Shown one piece after another: positions 46,201 to 61,200 of a stretch of DNA of 64,000 nucleotides. This DNA is from Balanoglossus misakiensis (taxonomy: Eukaryota; Hemichordata). The notes under the pieces are model-generated. The model ran no database searches. It worked only from the letters and a program-made list of their open reading frames with translations, and was not told where the DNA came from. Positions within the stretch are counted from its first letter, which is position 1, and every line of letters begins with the position of its first letter. The position numbers and the translations under genes were made by a program. The stretch is from positions 4,278,001-4,342,000 of the forward strand of contig CM082585.2 of NCBI GenBank assembly GCA_040954595.2. Reading direction: 5' to 3'.

Positions 46201-49200
46201 GTTATTGCACCCCGTATAGGAGTAGAATATTGTCTTTTTCCGAATGGTGGAAACGCTGATTGTGACGAGGCATGCATTAGAAAAGTCGGCACTACCTACA
46301 CAAGTCCATCGTTGTCAGACACGTGTATTGGTAAGTATTAACCCTTTGTACAGTTTTTTCATCTTAGCTTTTGGTCGTCCTCCAAGCGAGAAATATACTC
46401 TCGCGCACATCGTACCATTTCGAACTCCACGAGACCCTGCAAGATCTGGCGTGCCTAGGAAGTTTTTATGGAAGGACATTCTCATGTACAACATGGCAAA
46501 CAACATGTGGCCCATCATGATAATTGTTATAAACGTTGCTAAGGTATTTATTCAAGTCTCGCGATATCTCGCAATGAGTGGAAATTGTTTTCGGCTTGAT
46601 AAGAAATCATTATGTATTTGTTGATGCTATTAGAATTTCAAGTCGTTATGTTTCCACATTTAGTATTCGATGACAAGTGCAATGTCGATGAAACCCTGCA
46701 CCTCTCGAAGTTTGATATCGGTCTTATAAGTTTTAGACCTGGTAAAACGCTACTATGTCACTGGACAGTAATCGTGCCAAAAGGTATGTTGGTAGTTATT
46801 TGATACAATTTGAACACAAGGTTAAACAATTCGTGGTAGCAAACAGTGGCTTTGAAGATTTGCACACTGTCAAAACAATTTGTTTGGCCCATGAGGCCTA
46901 ATGACATACCTGGTTGGTAGTGGTGATGGAAATGATGCCAAATGTGGTTGAATTATTTTGACGATCTTTTCTGTTTTGTCCATACAATGATGGAAAAGTC
47001 TTTTGTGTTAGATGGTGGGGCTACCTGCAGGCATGTGTATACCAAGAATAAGACTGATTATTCAACAATACCTTGTACATTATCTGAAACGGTGTTAGTC
47101 TCAATTTGAATGCAAAAAAGATCCATGTGGTATAAAACAACTATCATCCAACTGTCCTATCTTAAATTGCCTAAAGCTTAACAATTTTGTAAATTTGGCT
47201 TACATGTCGAGAAATACTCTTTTGCTCACTTTATTTCACAGGATACACAATTACACTGTTTATTGAATATTACAATCGCGTTAGCGACTGTACGAACATA
47301 CCTTACTGTACTATCGACTATATGGAGATAACTGACAAATATGAAACCGAGTATGATCAGCTGGCTCTTATCTGTGGAGACGAGGGACAATTTTCCGAGG
47401 TAAATAAGTTTGTTTTTTCAAAATTCTCGATCGAGGTTTTAGGATGACGCCTTTGCATATTCCATGTGCAAATGTACCGAGATTGCGTAAAACCCAGGCG
47501 TATACCCACTGTGTCTTTCACAGTGAAAGAGTCACTAGTCGCTTTCTACACGTATAATTGCGGTTTCTTTTATGTTAGACTAAATAAAATGTTAAGCACC
47601 CGTGTAACAAATGTTCACACATTCGCAGTAAGCACAATATTCACGTAAAATACCAGGATATAGTGTATACAGCTAGCCAACCAATTTTATTGTCACAGTG
47701 TTTCAACTGGAAGTTTTCTATTACCTGCCCATGTGTGCTTTGCTTACACCAGCACACACCAGGCAGTGCGAAAGGTGTGCTTTTGAGCCAAAAAATGGGC
47801 ACATTCTAATTCGAGACAAGGTTAGCGTCTGCTCATCATTGATTCTCACCGTTCATGATTTTCAGGTTGTGTACAGTGGCAGCGAAACCATGGTAATCAA
47901 GTTTACCAAAAATGAAGTTTACCTATTAAACATGTTTCAACTGGTTGTGTTGCCAACAGGTGGGTGGAAACTTTGAAAGTGAACAGGAACGAATTTCATA
48001 TTTGGAAATAAGTGCCAAATGGCATAAACACTTTGACTGGCAATGAGGGTAACGGTGAACGACCGCTAACCCGGACAGACCACTTCAAATGGTCATTGAC
48101 CTTGAGGAAAAGGTCATCCATAGTGACATTCACCAAGTGGAAGCAGGCGCCATGTTGTTTCCTGTCTTGTGTTTGTAACACGCCACACCACATAGAGTTT
48201 AGCCATCATGCCTAGTTAGACTGCGACGAAAATAGAAATTCGATTCGACCTCTTCTGAATTGAAACCAAAGCTGTTTCATATAACTTAAGAGGTAATTAC
48301 ATCCACTTTAACATTTATTTTTGTATTCATGGAGGGCTAGATACTTTAATCTGTTCGTAAATAGCACATAAAACAGTAACAGCAGTAATGTAATAACTCT
48401 CATTTTATTCATGCTATCCAGACTTACTCGATTGTCCGGATTCAATTGGCGAGAGTAATCTCGATTACGGTGTGGCAACTGAGATCGAAGGACCGATGGT
48501 CGTTATCGACAGGACGATGAAGTTACCGTGTGTTGGGAAAATTAAACAGTGGCGGTTCAACTTAACTATAGGAGGCGGGGACAGCCGTGTCCTTTACCCA
48601 GGGATTTATCGTCGTAATCACGGAATTGGTAACCGTTTCAGTTTGGTTGGACAGAATGAGATTTTGGTCCCAAATGGGCAGAGCGGAATAATGACATTTG
48701 ATGTTCCTGAGGGCGAACGGCTTTCTTTTCAGCCTGGCGATTTTATTGGTAAGAGAAATCCTTTTAGCATTTTTTTCGTTCATGTCTGTCGGGCATTGGA
48801 GGGCTTTCCGTGACATCACACAATGTTTACATTGGCCTCCACGTCCCATTCATTAACACCACCACCCGTGAATCAAACCCATCTAACATTGTACTGTTCA
48901 CAGCGATCCAGATATTTGATGACAAGAAAAGCTTTTAAGGTAAAATCTGGTCTACGCGAGTTTCCATCCATTGTAGGACATATTTATATTGATAGAATAC
49001 ATTTATGTGGAAACAATTATTATCTGTCAGTATGGGGATCATGTTTCTGCTAAATGTTTGTTTTTCTTTCCCATTTCCAGGTATATTTTACCCAACTAAA
49101 TATCATCTCCAGCACCGCGAAGGATGCTATTCCTGCTCCACATGCGAAATCGAGAATATTTTGTTGTCACCGATATTTGATAAACTGCTTCCCAGGCAGA

Positions 49201-52200
49201 TATTTCCCACTGAGTACATATACCGGCCACCAGGCGCGTACAGACTCCCTCTACAAGCGATACTTCAAAGATGTATGTGGCACATTCACGTCAGGTTGTT
49301 TTTGCATTTTAACACAAACATATGCTATAATCTTGATGGAAGTGTGGAACCATTACACAGCTACATTGTTATCAATATCGCCTCGACAAAATACGTTGTT
49401 TTCTAATCATTGACTATATGTATATACAGTGAAACCTGTCATTACGGACACCTATCTAATCAGGACACTTCCCTATTAAGCACACATTTTCCAATCCCAT
49501 AGGTGTCCTTAATAGACAGTTTTCACTGTACATATTTATCATTTGCTCTCCAGTTGTCATTTTAAAATGATGACATGTTTGCAACATGGCAGTAAACACC
49601 TTTTCTTGTTCAAAGTTAACAATGAGCCTTGCGATTGCATAGAGAAGAAACGATGTCATAAAATATATTAAGGCGCGCACACTTTTGATGGCGTCGTAAA
49701 TGAATAGAGTAAAATATCTTACGGAAACCTATAAACCATAAATATTGCACGCATTAATATTATTCGCGTGTGTTATTGATTACAATTATGTACTGACTTG
49801 CAGTCAGTTGTCTAGACCACCATTCCCCCGCCGCCACGATTACCCCCCACCACCACCATCAACCACCACCATCACCAACAACAACAACATCAACAACAAC
49901 ACCAACAATGAAAACAAAACATGTACACTTTGTGTGTGCTGTGTCGTTTAATCGAATTTTGGATGTTAAATTGCGGCTATGAGAATGCGTAGTCGATATT
50001 CCAAAAAAGAAATCACGGAAGAAACAACTTTTGTAAGACGAAATATATGCTTTTAAATGTGAAATTTCATCGAAATTTTCAGATTGTGCTTCAGAAGAAT
50101 GTTCGGGCTGTGGAACAAAAGCCAAATTCAACGAATCAGAAGGTACCTTTCACACAACGAATACAGTGACCGGCGAGACCAATTATTATGCGAACAGCTA
50201 TTGCAAGTGGATAATAGTAGTGCCAGAAGGATCCTTTATTCATCTGGCATTCGACCCTTTTGATGTACCTGGTATAGTATTAGACGATGGCGTCCTTGTG
50301 TGTCCAAGCAGCGTTCTCCTGTACAACGACATAGTGCTAGATCCATTCAAACTAATGGCACACTTCTGTGGGTCAAATATTCCCTTAATATCGTCGGCAT
50401 CGAATGTTCTAACCGTTGTATTCTCTTCTGACGAATACTACATTGGTGAAGGGTTTGAAGCACATTACTACACCACAGGTAAGGCTGACATACAGTTTAT
50501 ATTGCCTTGAATCAGTATAAAATTTGATATAAAAGTGATACTACATGCTGGTAGGATCTCAGAAAAGGAAATTTGTACAAAGCTCAAGCTCACCACAGTA
50601 CGTTTTCCGTATCTCTCCAAATACCGCGCGTGATGGGAGATAAACATCAGATAATGTACTATTGCTTTGGCGTAATCTTTCTTCTTTTCAGATTGCCCTG
50701 GTCATGACACGATGAGATTATCTAAGTGTGATCGCCATTTCTACTTGGATACGAAGTGCGAATACTTCCAATCGATCGGTTACCCGCACCCTAACCCACC
50801 CGATTCCAAGTGCAGTTGGAGTATCCGGGTCCCCGAGGGTGACGTCATCGCGTTGACGTTCCTTCACTTCAGCGTCGGTCACAATCTCGATCCGAACTGT
50901 ATTAATAATTACCTGAAGGTTTACAACTCTGAAACTCCCTCGGAAGCCTTTCTTTACGGCACATTCTGTGAAAACAAACGACCTAGCAACATCATCTCAG
51001 CCAGCTCTACCATGTATGTGGAGTTTGCTGGTTTGGAATCTGGAGACGGTTCTGGCTTTTTGGCCAAGTATGTCGCTGTGCCATACCAACTTAACATACG
51101 GTTGAATATGACACTGTATACAGGTGAGTGAGTACATTAATTTTGTACAATATTAATCACAAGTTAAAAACATATAGCCGGCATTAAACATTTGGCAAAA
51201 TTAAGTGCCAGTTGACTTTGGCCAAGAATGATCTCGCACACTCCTAGTATCAACACCTATATGTACAGGGTTTGACTTTATACAGGTTTTACTTTTAGTC
51301 TCGATTCCAGACCTCGTCGCTTTGCCAGCGAAAAGGGCGACTATGGCGGTAGGACATCAGCGACGAGTGATCTTATGCTAGCGAATGAGATATAATATAA
51401 AACAAAAAGACTGGCCATATTCGGGTAACGTCACACGCTTGTGTCTCCTCGGGCCTGTGTCAGTAATTCGTTCCAAAACAGTTAATTTCTCTAGGCCTTT
51501 TGGCCTCTGGAAACATACTGTTTTGGGGTGACTCACAGTCCCCCGGAAACCAAAAGTACACGACGAAGTTACCCTCAGAGCAAGTCAATAAGTGTAGAAT
51601 GTGTGCAATCCATGTTACAGATCGTGAATGTGGTAGATATGACTGTTTTAAAAAGTCCTTGCTTATACAATGTTACCATTTTGTATAGGCTACAGTTGTC
51701 CAGAAGGAGTCTCGGACGGGTTTCGCAGGCACTGCTACAAGTTCCACTCACAGACGACTACATTGGCATGGAATGAGGCTGAAACAAAGTGTACCGAAGA
51801 GGGCGGTCATCTTGTTAGCATTTTGGATGTGGACGAATCCGAATTCATTACATATGCATTGGCCAGACTATGGTGGAATGGTGACGCGACCACCTACATG
51901 GGTGAACAAATCGTTTTCTATAGTTTGGCATTTGCATTGTATTTTAAAATTAGCAGGAGTTCGACTGAGAATGATGTCTTAATTTTTTTATTTATTTGCA
52001 TAATTAGGTTTACATCTCGAGACAGAAAAGGGCAGGCATCGATGGACTGATGGCAACCCAATGGCGTACACAGATTGGTATGTTTTACATGTATTAAGAG
52101 ATTCTGCATTTGGAATTAAGGGGGACAATATATACAACGCACTCCGTATAGCAATACGGATGCAAATATTTGTAAGCCCCGGTTGTTCACTTTTGTGAAA

Positions 52201-55200
52201 ACATGTCAGAAAGACAGTTGATGCTCTGGCAACCTCACCCTAGTTCTTAATGGAGCATGATTTGGATTACAGAAACAGTCTTATGTGATATGTAATTGTT
52301 TTGCATTTCTATAATGATAAACCGAAATATTTTGTATAGCAGTGTTCAGCATTGATAATGTGAGTGTGCGGATGTGACATTCTGGTGCCTTCCTAAGTGA
52401 TATTCCGAAATGTTTTATTTGCAGGGCGAGAGGGACAACACAAGATGAACTCGACCAGCCGGACGGTTCTAGATTCGAACTCTGTACCGTTATCATGATG
52501 TCCAACGTTCACCACACAAAACACTGGCACGATATACCATGTGCCGTGGATTATGTCAAACAGTTTATCTGCAAACAGCCAGCATTGTACATTGGTGATC
52601 GTGTAGACGAGGAGTATGATGGGGTGGTCCAATACGGTTAGTGCAACAATGCTATTATTCGACAGTTGAGCAATGATTATACTTCTTGCATTACATATCC
52701 TATCAGCTCTATTTGAATTTCTGGTTGTTTCGTATGAGAAAATGAAACAATATACATGCTTATAAATCGATGCTACATATGTCATATGTCACATGTATAT
52801 GCAGTCACTTAGCTGTTACATAAGTGCGTGAAATAGGAACCTTAGTATATGATGAAGTAATATTCCATAGGATACCAGAATATCATTTGGAAGGATAGGC
52901 TATTGTATTATGCCCTACGATTTTATATAGTATGGAATTGAACATAACGTCCCTGTACCACGTTGCTTTCAAAACATGTGGCGATTTAATGCCACAGTAA
53001 TTATAGCTGAGTCTGTGTATATTTCCTTCTTCTAGGTTGTGAAGATCTCTCTTGGGGGAGATATGAAGACAAATGTTTCAAACCTGTACTGGTCAACAGT
53101 GGGACCCTTTGTCAGTTGATCGATATGCAGTCATTCCCGCGCTTTTCTTCGTACAATGACCTCGCACTGCTCATATATTATCTAAGGCATGTATGGGACT
53201 TCTCGACCGAAGGTTACATTTTATTACAAAGGAACGCCACGCAGGAGTTCACCGATGTCATTGAAAGATCCGGGGGATGTGGAAGTTTGTTTACTTGCCA
53301 GATTGGACAAAGAAATACGTCTTGGTCGAATTCAACAAATTCTGACGAATGTCTGGTCCTGGGAGCGTCTGACTGGAGCTTAAGTCTACAGAACTGTGCT
53401 AATCCTATGATTACGTATGACCTTTGCCGAAACCGTGCAATGGGTAAGATATAAATTATTGATAAAGGTTTTAGTCGTGGCTTGTTAAATGCCAACAATA
53501 ACTGAAGCATAAATCCCCGCTAAACTGTGTGGGCGTAATTAAAGGTACAAGTGTCACGTCCATCATGCAAAATTAGGCACTACTAGAAATTCGTGGTGTC
53601 TGTATCTTTGAACAGCACTTTTTTGATATGACAAGAAGCCTGGCACATTGAATGGTGTATAGGCTTTAGTAAAGACATATATGTTTAGTTAATCATGCAA
53701 TTATGCAGCCAAAATTGGCATTGCTATAATATCATGAGGTGCATTGTATGGTATGTACATTTTCAGGAATGCAGATGGATTGTGGCGACGATAATTTCCG
53801 ATGTAATGACAGTGTATGCATCCATGAGGTGTACGTGTGTGATGGCACTGCAGACTGTTTTGATGGATCGGATGAAGACAAATGTGGTAAGTTATGCTCC
53901 GGATGCCTGTACATTGCTGCCTATTGCAGGTTGTTTAACATTGATGGCCTAAGTCGTTGAATAGGTACATATTTACGACTTCACGGTACAGTGTGCAAAT
54001 AACGATCTTTTCACAAGTGTACAATAAGTTACATTGTAGCAAATTTTAACATGAACTCCACATATTGCCAGGCCGCTTAGTTTACACGTCACATCTAAAC
54101 AATAGCAGTCGTTAATTCTTTTTCGGCCGTCGTTTATTTGTGAACTTTATTAAACTTATATTGTATTCCATTCACTATAGCTGTTTTTATTACGAATATG
54201 ACTGTGAAATGTGGACAACGTAATGTACGTATTGCCGAGAAATGTCAGTAAAATATCTATCTGTAATTTCAAAAACGTGTCGTATATTCTCTAAAACCCG
54301 AACACGCTGACAGAAGGCGAGCAGACGACACTGACAATAAAACGCAACTACTTCTAAAACGTTATGTTTTCTATTTCATTCAAGGAATGAGGGGATTGTG
54401 TCCCATCCACACATTCGAGTGTTCCAACGGAAACTGCGTCTCAATGACCTTCTACTGTGACTTCATTGACCACTGTGGCGACAACAGTGATGAGGAACAC
54501 TGTGGTATGTATCACATAAACGTGCTTTCTTTAACCATTTACGTATAGCATACTCATGATATCAATACATATGTACAACCAAATTTTCATAGAAAGAGTA
54601 CTTACATCTCAACTTGGCTACGGAGGTTAGGTATGTATCTTTATGTGTGGTAAAATACTGTAATGTAGTTAGTAACTTTATTATTAAAACCCCATTGCAG
54701 AGTAACATCTTATTTTCTACGAGAAACTCTCCAATGGTCTTTCCAGCCTCAATAGCTTGTTGCACGACGTTGTTCATGGAACTTTATTGCCAAATGAAAA
54801 TTAAACCTGTAGCTCATAATTATAAATTTCACTGTATGGTTTATTGTAGTTTACCCGAATTGTACGACAGACGAATTCATGTGCGATAACGGACAGTGTG
54901 TCGGCCAGGCCAAACGTTGTGACCTACTTCCGGATTGTATTGATGGATCTGATGAAATGAAATGTGGTAAGGCGTATGCAGTAAAGAACCGTATTTCACT
55001 TGCTGTGAATCAATCCTCTATAGTCCAAAGTTTCAACAATTATGAGAACTGTCTCATATATTTCCCTGTCTTATCACATACATAGATCCGCACATTACCA
55101 TAGTATGACGTCAGACGTAGGTAAATATGCACTAAGCGTTATTGTAATTACTATCCTTCTGACGTCACCAAACGGAACTATATTAAACTTGTAAACAAAG

Positions 55201-58200
55201 TACCCTTAGGGCGGCAAAATTCAGTGCAATTGTTGGTTTTATTTCGAAATAAAAACATAAGCAAAGATAAATAAAATGTTTCGTATGTGTAAATATGGAC
55301 GATCAACGATTAGTTTTACATGTGTACATTTTTATCGCACCAACCGGCACCAAAACTGTCGCGAGGTTGGCAGTGCAATGTCGTCGCGTTGTCGAACGAG
55401 CAACAGGTACAAATTTGAGTATTCGCAAAAAAAGTTGATGCGACAATTAGAGCAAAACGGTCTAGTCATAAAGCAAAAGGTATAAGAAAAGTTTCCTGCT
55501 TCAGTGAAACCTTGACGGACTATGAAATCCAGCTGACGCACGACAGACAGGTCCTCGCCAAAACCAGAATCGTCCAGGTCGTGACCTGAGTCACCTGACA
55601 GATAGACCGCATGACATCGATCTTCAATTTTGCACAAAATAGTTCCAAATTTTATCGCAACGACAAAGAGTTTTATTTGAAAATCAAAATTAGCGGATCT
55701 ATGTATGTGATAAACATATAATTCCCCCGTATTCCTCACTCGTGTACCTGCATCGCGAACTCGTGACTCCCCGCATAGCTGTATCCCGTATAGCTGTATC
55801 CCTCCTCGCCTGCAGCTCGGAGGGATACGGCCGCTATACGGGGAATCACTCGTCCGCGACGCAGGCACACTCGTTCGAAATACGGGGGAATTATATATAA
55901 GAACTACATAGTTCGATGAGACCGTATTGTGGTATATTTAGTGATTACCATGGTTACAATGTAACAAATTGGCGGTAAGAACATTCCACTTACGCCTCTG
56001 ACGGTTACAATAAAACACCTTTTGACGTTTTATGCTTGTTTGTATTTTCCATTGTATTAACGTTCATGTTTTAGACATGTAAACCATAAAAATGTCCAAA
56101 CGGACATTTTTCATGGCATTTTCCCCAAAGGTACATATCTTTTTCACCAAATCTTACTACGTATAACTTTTGCTTAATAGATTTTAAACAACGCACTGTA
56201 GAGCACATTGTTACTAATATGTGGAAAACTTATCATTTGAACAGATGTTTGTAACGGCTTCCAGTGTTACTCTGGGGATTGTTTACCTAGCAACGCACAA
56301 TGTGATGGGATGAAAGATTGTGTCGGCAACGAGCGCGAAGATGAAGTCGGGTGTAACCCAGAATGCCGTGCTGGTGAATTTGAATGTGATAATGGCCACT
56401 GCATAAATCGAACGCTGATGTGCATTTATGACTTCGATGAATACGGTTTACAAATCGGATGTCGGGATGTCTCTCATCTTGTGCTTTGTGGTAGGTTTCT
56501 CAAATTGGTTGTATATCTAAATTTTCTGCGCCCTCTTAAAAGTTAACATATCCTATCATAGCATGTTAAATGAAAACAAGCCCATGGCCGTATGAATAAC
56601 ACGACCAAACATTCTACTAACCAATTAGAATTAAAGATTCTGACCACCTGCATGTGCTTGACTGGGAGATGATATGAACTATCTAAAGGTCAGCAGTGGT
56701 TTAATTCCATTGTGTGAAATATATAGCGGATATCAATACTAAACTACACAGGACTTGATGGAAATTCATGAAATGTTATATAAACCAGGTATGCCATGAT
56801 ATAACAATTTTTGTAAATGTATGCGTTTGCCTCATTAACATAATAATTTCCCTACAGACCAGTTCAACTGTCCAGGTGGTATGTTCAAATGTCCCGAATC
56901 GTATTGCATACCGCTTCATCGACGATGTAATGGAATAGTAGACTGTCCAAACGGACACGACGAAGATGATTGTGGTGAGTCCATCACTTCGGTTACAAGG
57001 ATGCGAGGATAGTGTGCAAAGATTGATAAACGCATCGTTTATGATGGGATATTTCGATTGGTTTATACTTCATTTGATGTTTGTACTATCAGCGTAACGC
57101 CGCCTTGTCGAGGCTCATCAAAACCAGTCACATTGAGATGTAGGATACATCGATTAGTCAATTTACAATTCAGATTTAAAATTTCGAAGAGTGCACCCTG
57201 TTCCAACGTCAACGCGCCCGTTGACATTGCACCTTCCTCACTCAAGCTCAACCCCCCCCCCCCCATCAAAAGTCCAGGTATTTTATCTCATTCAAGGTAC
57301 ACCTGTAATTGACGACAATACTCTCGTCCTGGATTTCCCGCCTTTATTTTTTTCCTGTGGTGCTGTTAATATCTCGTTCTCGTCTATTTTGTCAGATTCG
57401 TACACCTGCCCTGGCTACTACCAGTGCCATGGTTCAAGACAATGCTTACCACTGACACAGAGATGTGATGGGATTAAACAATGTAAATATGGAGACGATG
57501 AGATCGGTTGTGGTAAGTGTAAACAATGTTCTAAACGCCAAACACATCAACCTCCACTTGAATACAGTCTGCATAATCATTAACGTATGAAAAGTAAAGT
57601 TAAATGTACTCCTTGGAAATAGATTTTTGTGGGAGCAAAAATCGACTATAATCGTTTGTTAATCGTTCACTTTGCAGACAGCAGTTGCCCGCCTGGTTGT
57701 CAATGCCAAGGACATGTTGTCTTCTGTGAAAATAATCTCATAGAAGAGATACCGCCATCTCTGGTTGATGTGAGAAAACTGTAAGTACCCGTTCTTATTA
57801 ACAAAATTGAATGATTTATCTACCGGAACTATATTACAATCATGACTTTCTCAAAAAGATGTATCTCTTCACGTCGCTTGAACTGTCATAATGAATATAT
57901 CAATGAAATTATTCTACGGTATTGTGGTTTTTATTACAGGGACTTCACTGGAAACAAACTAAATATATCACTTGTGGACTTTGGTAATTTTCAATTTATG
58001 GCTGAATTGTAAGTAAAACGTGTGTTCATGTATGTATGTATGTATGTATGTATGTATGTATGTGTATGTATGTATGTATGTATGTATGTATGTATGTATG
58101 TATGTATGTATGTATGTATGTATGTATGTATGTATGTACTATACCCCTTCTTGCTTGGTGAAAAGCACTATCAAAATTTTGCATTGCTGCTCAGATAACA

Positions 58201-61200
58201 TTGTTTCACTCAACTTTTCGCAGCGATCTGTCCAACAATTCCGTAGCTGAAATTCCCACAAACAAGTTTCGTCATCTTAGCAACCTGCACGTTTTGTAAG
58301 TGGTATAACTACTGGTATAAATATCTTCATATTAGATTGATATTTAGCATGATTTCAGTCACTTGTCTTCGTTTCTACAAAAACATATGTCCTGCTTCAT
58401 TGTCCTAATATTACTTTTTCTTCACACCTCTAATGTGTCATTTTATGCCACAGAAATCTAAATGGAAATAATCTGAGGCAGCTTTATAGACACACTTTTC
58501 TCGGATTACAGCGGCTTAAAACACTGTAAGTTGTGTTTATGTATTATGTATAATATGGGTTGTTATCATTATTATAAAACTTTCTAGTTAGTATTATAAT
58601 AATTATCATAAATGTCGAAGCTCACAAAATTCTCTAAAACATCTGTTATATTTTCGGTATTGAATTACCTTAGGTGCTAGATCTGGTACCCTTTGAGTAT
58701 ACACATGTTTACTTGCAGGTATCTGTCAGGAAATGGCATCAGTAAAATATTTGACGGTGCATTTCAAGGACTCGGAAACCTTCGAGAGTTGTAAGTATGT
58801 GTATAGTACCGGTAGTACATCATCGAAAAGTGATTCCAGTCACAATTGTAGTATGCTGGGTTGGATTCGTATTATTGTGACCAGAAAGAAAGGAAGAAAG
58901 TGAGTAATCATGAAATATATATTGTGTGCTGTTTTTCTCCTCTTAGATATTTGACTGGTAATACCTTTGCTGTCGAAAGTGATGCATTGTTCTTTCCTCT
59001 GGATAGTCTGCAGCAAATGTAAGTTTACCTCCACTTTATTCTACAAGGTCAATTTTCAATGAATGTGTAACATATATTGCAAGGTGCACGTGTTGGTGGA
59101 CAGTTCTTTGTTTCTAAATTGGTCCTTTATCAAGGGGACATGTTCCAAGATGTGATGCTCATTAACATCAGATTGGACATGAGCAGAGAATACATCTCTG
59201 TCTTGTAGTATGTGTTTGTGTAACTACAATAGCTTTAAATGATTTACAAAAAAAGCTTCGTGAATTTGACGAAATAGTTTACAGTTTTCATATATGTAGT
59301 TTTCTCTGTCCGGAAATAGATTAAGATTTTAAATTAATTGATCATACTGGGAACAAACTCATTGATATATGGCTTATGAACGACAAATGGTGAACAGTAA
59401 CTTGGTTGTCTTTCGTTGGTTGTAATCAGTTCTTCTTGTTCTCTTATCTCAACAGATACACAGATGCGTATATGTACTGTTGTATGGTCAGATCTTATCA
59501 TCAAGTTGAAGAGTGCACGCCATCCGGGGATGCGTTCTCGTCTTGTGAAGATCTCATGGCTAACAATGTTCTGCGGGTTTTCATTTGGATCCTGGGGGCG
59601 TTTGCTCTCCTCGGCAACGCATTTGTCATTGTTTGGCGACTGAAACAGAAAGACTTCAACAATATACCTACTTTCTTGATTTGGAATTTGGCCATTTCCG
59701 ATTTTCTGATGGGTCTATACTTGATGATCATAGCATCGACGGACATGTACTATCGTGGGGTCTATGTTAGATTCGATGAAATATGGCGAAGTTCTCGTTT
59801 GTGTCATTTCGCCGGTTTCCTAGCGACTCTCTCTAGTGAAGTGTCCGTCTTTGTTTTGACCTTGATAACAGTGGAGAGGTTTCTTAAGATCGTCTTTCCG
59901 CTGAGGTTTATGTTCTTCAAGTTCAAATATGCAGCTGCGCTGACGGTGTTTGCATGGGTTGTCTGTTTGGTCGTCAGTTTGCTACCTCTGTTCAGAATCT
60001 CGTACTTTGGTGACAGCTACTACGGTCGGTCCCCAGTATGCCTTTCGTTGTATTTAACAAATGAGCAAACACCTGGCTGGGAATATTCGGTTATGCTATT
60101 GTTCCTGAATTTCATTTCCTTTGTTATTATTTTTGTTTGTTATTTGGTGATGTATATCGTCATAGAGCGTACTGGGTCGGCAACCGGTGCCCAGTCACGC
60201 AGCAAATCGAAGGAAGCGTCAATTGCCAAACGAATGACACTGATTGTGTTGACCGATTTCTGTTGCTGGGTGCCAATTACGGTCATGGGCATGTTAGCGC
60301 TCTCAAACACAGTCACAATTCCTGGTGTTGTGTATGCGTGGACAGCTGTGTTCATTCTGCCCGTCAACTCTGCTGCAAACCCTGTCCTGTACACGATATC
60401 GGTTATCAACTCAAACAAGAAGGCAGCAGCACGTCAGAATTTAGAATCCACTAAGCGAACCGATCCGACAGGTATAACGAAAGCAGCTTATAATTTTGTT
60501 TGTCTGTCTGTCTGTCTCTCTCTCTGCCTTTCTGTCTGTCTGTCTATCTGTCTCTGTGTCATTGTATGCTTATGTGTCTCTCTGTCGTAAATACCGGAGC
60601 CTGTGCAGACGGTTAAAAATAGCGTAACACTATTAAGCACTCGGCAATTCCCAACACAACCTGGCCATTCTAGTCTTTGACCTCTTCTAAGTAATACAGA
60701 CATGGTGTTGCTATTCGATCAGTTATGTTTATTGTCATTTTGTTGTAAACCAAAACGAAGTCGGAGTGGACCAAAACCACAACCAGACCATGCCTCTTGA
60801 CTTAATTCTAGTCAGAAGGTGTATTTAGAATTTGTGTTGCTGATAATGTCTTGTCAATTTTTTTCTTATGCTGTTTATTCTTTCAAATCCATTGCAATCA
60901 AATGTTTTTGTTCTGTTTCCTGTCTGTTCAAGAGCATGCTGACTGCATACCCTTCGTGGCATCAACTGTACTAGTTTTGTCTATAAAATACGTATATTAC
61001 TTCTTTTATGTTATTGCGTCGTACAAACCGGACTCTACGTTTTGACTGTAGGAATGAATGAACACGCGCGTTAGCATGGTTTCATTCTTTTTTACAGTTT
61101 TGTTCCTGCATAACCAGATGCCAAACAGTAACATGATTCCATCTCTACCTTTGAAATACGTTCCTCTGTCCGATTACATCAGAGAGAGACCAAAGGGTTT

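Noticed and set aside
49273-49301. Frameshift in unit B exon 20
   Set aside because: With the GT at 49295 the phases clash, but the better donor GTATGTGG at 49273 restores the frame, so no lesion is needed.
55332-55868. 178-aa minus-strand open frame
   Set aside because: It lies over the foldback element inside an intron, has no recognisable domain, and its paired arms explain its composition.
60472-60590. Receptor ending in a VCLSVCLS tail by reading past the 7TM exon
   Set aside because: The extension is a CTGT microsatellite; the splice donor and downstream kinase-like exons are conserved in both units.
60934-61045. Possible extra exon between the 7TM exon and the kinase-like exons
   Set aside because: No matching open frame is conserved in unit A, and the phases already fit without it.
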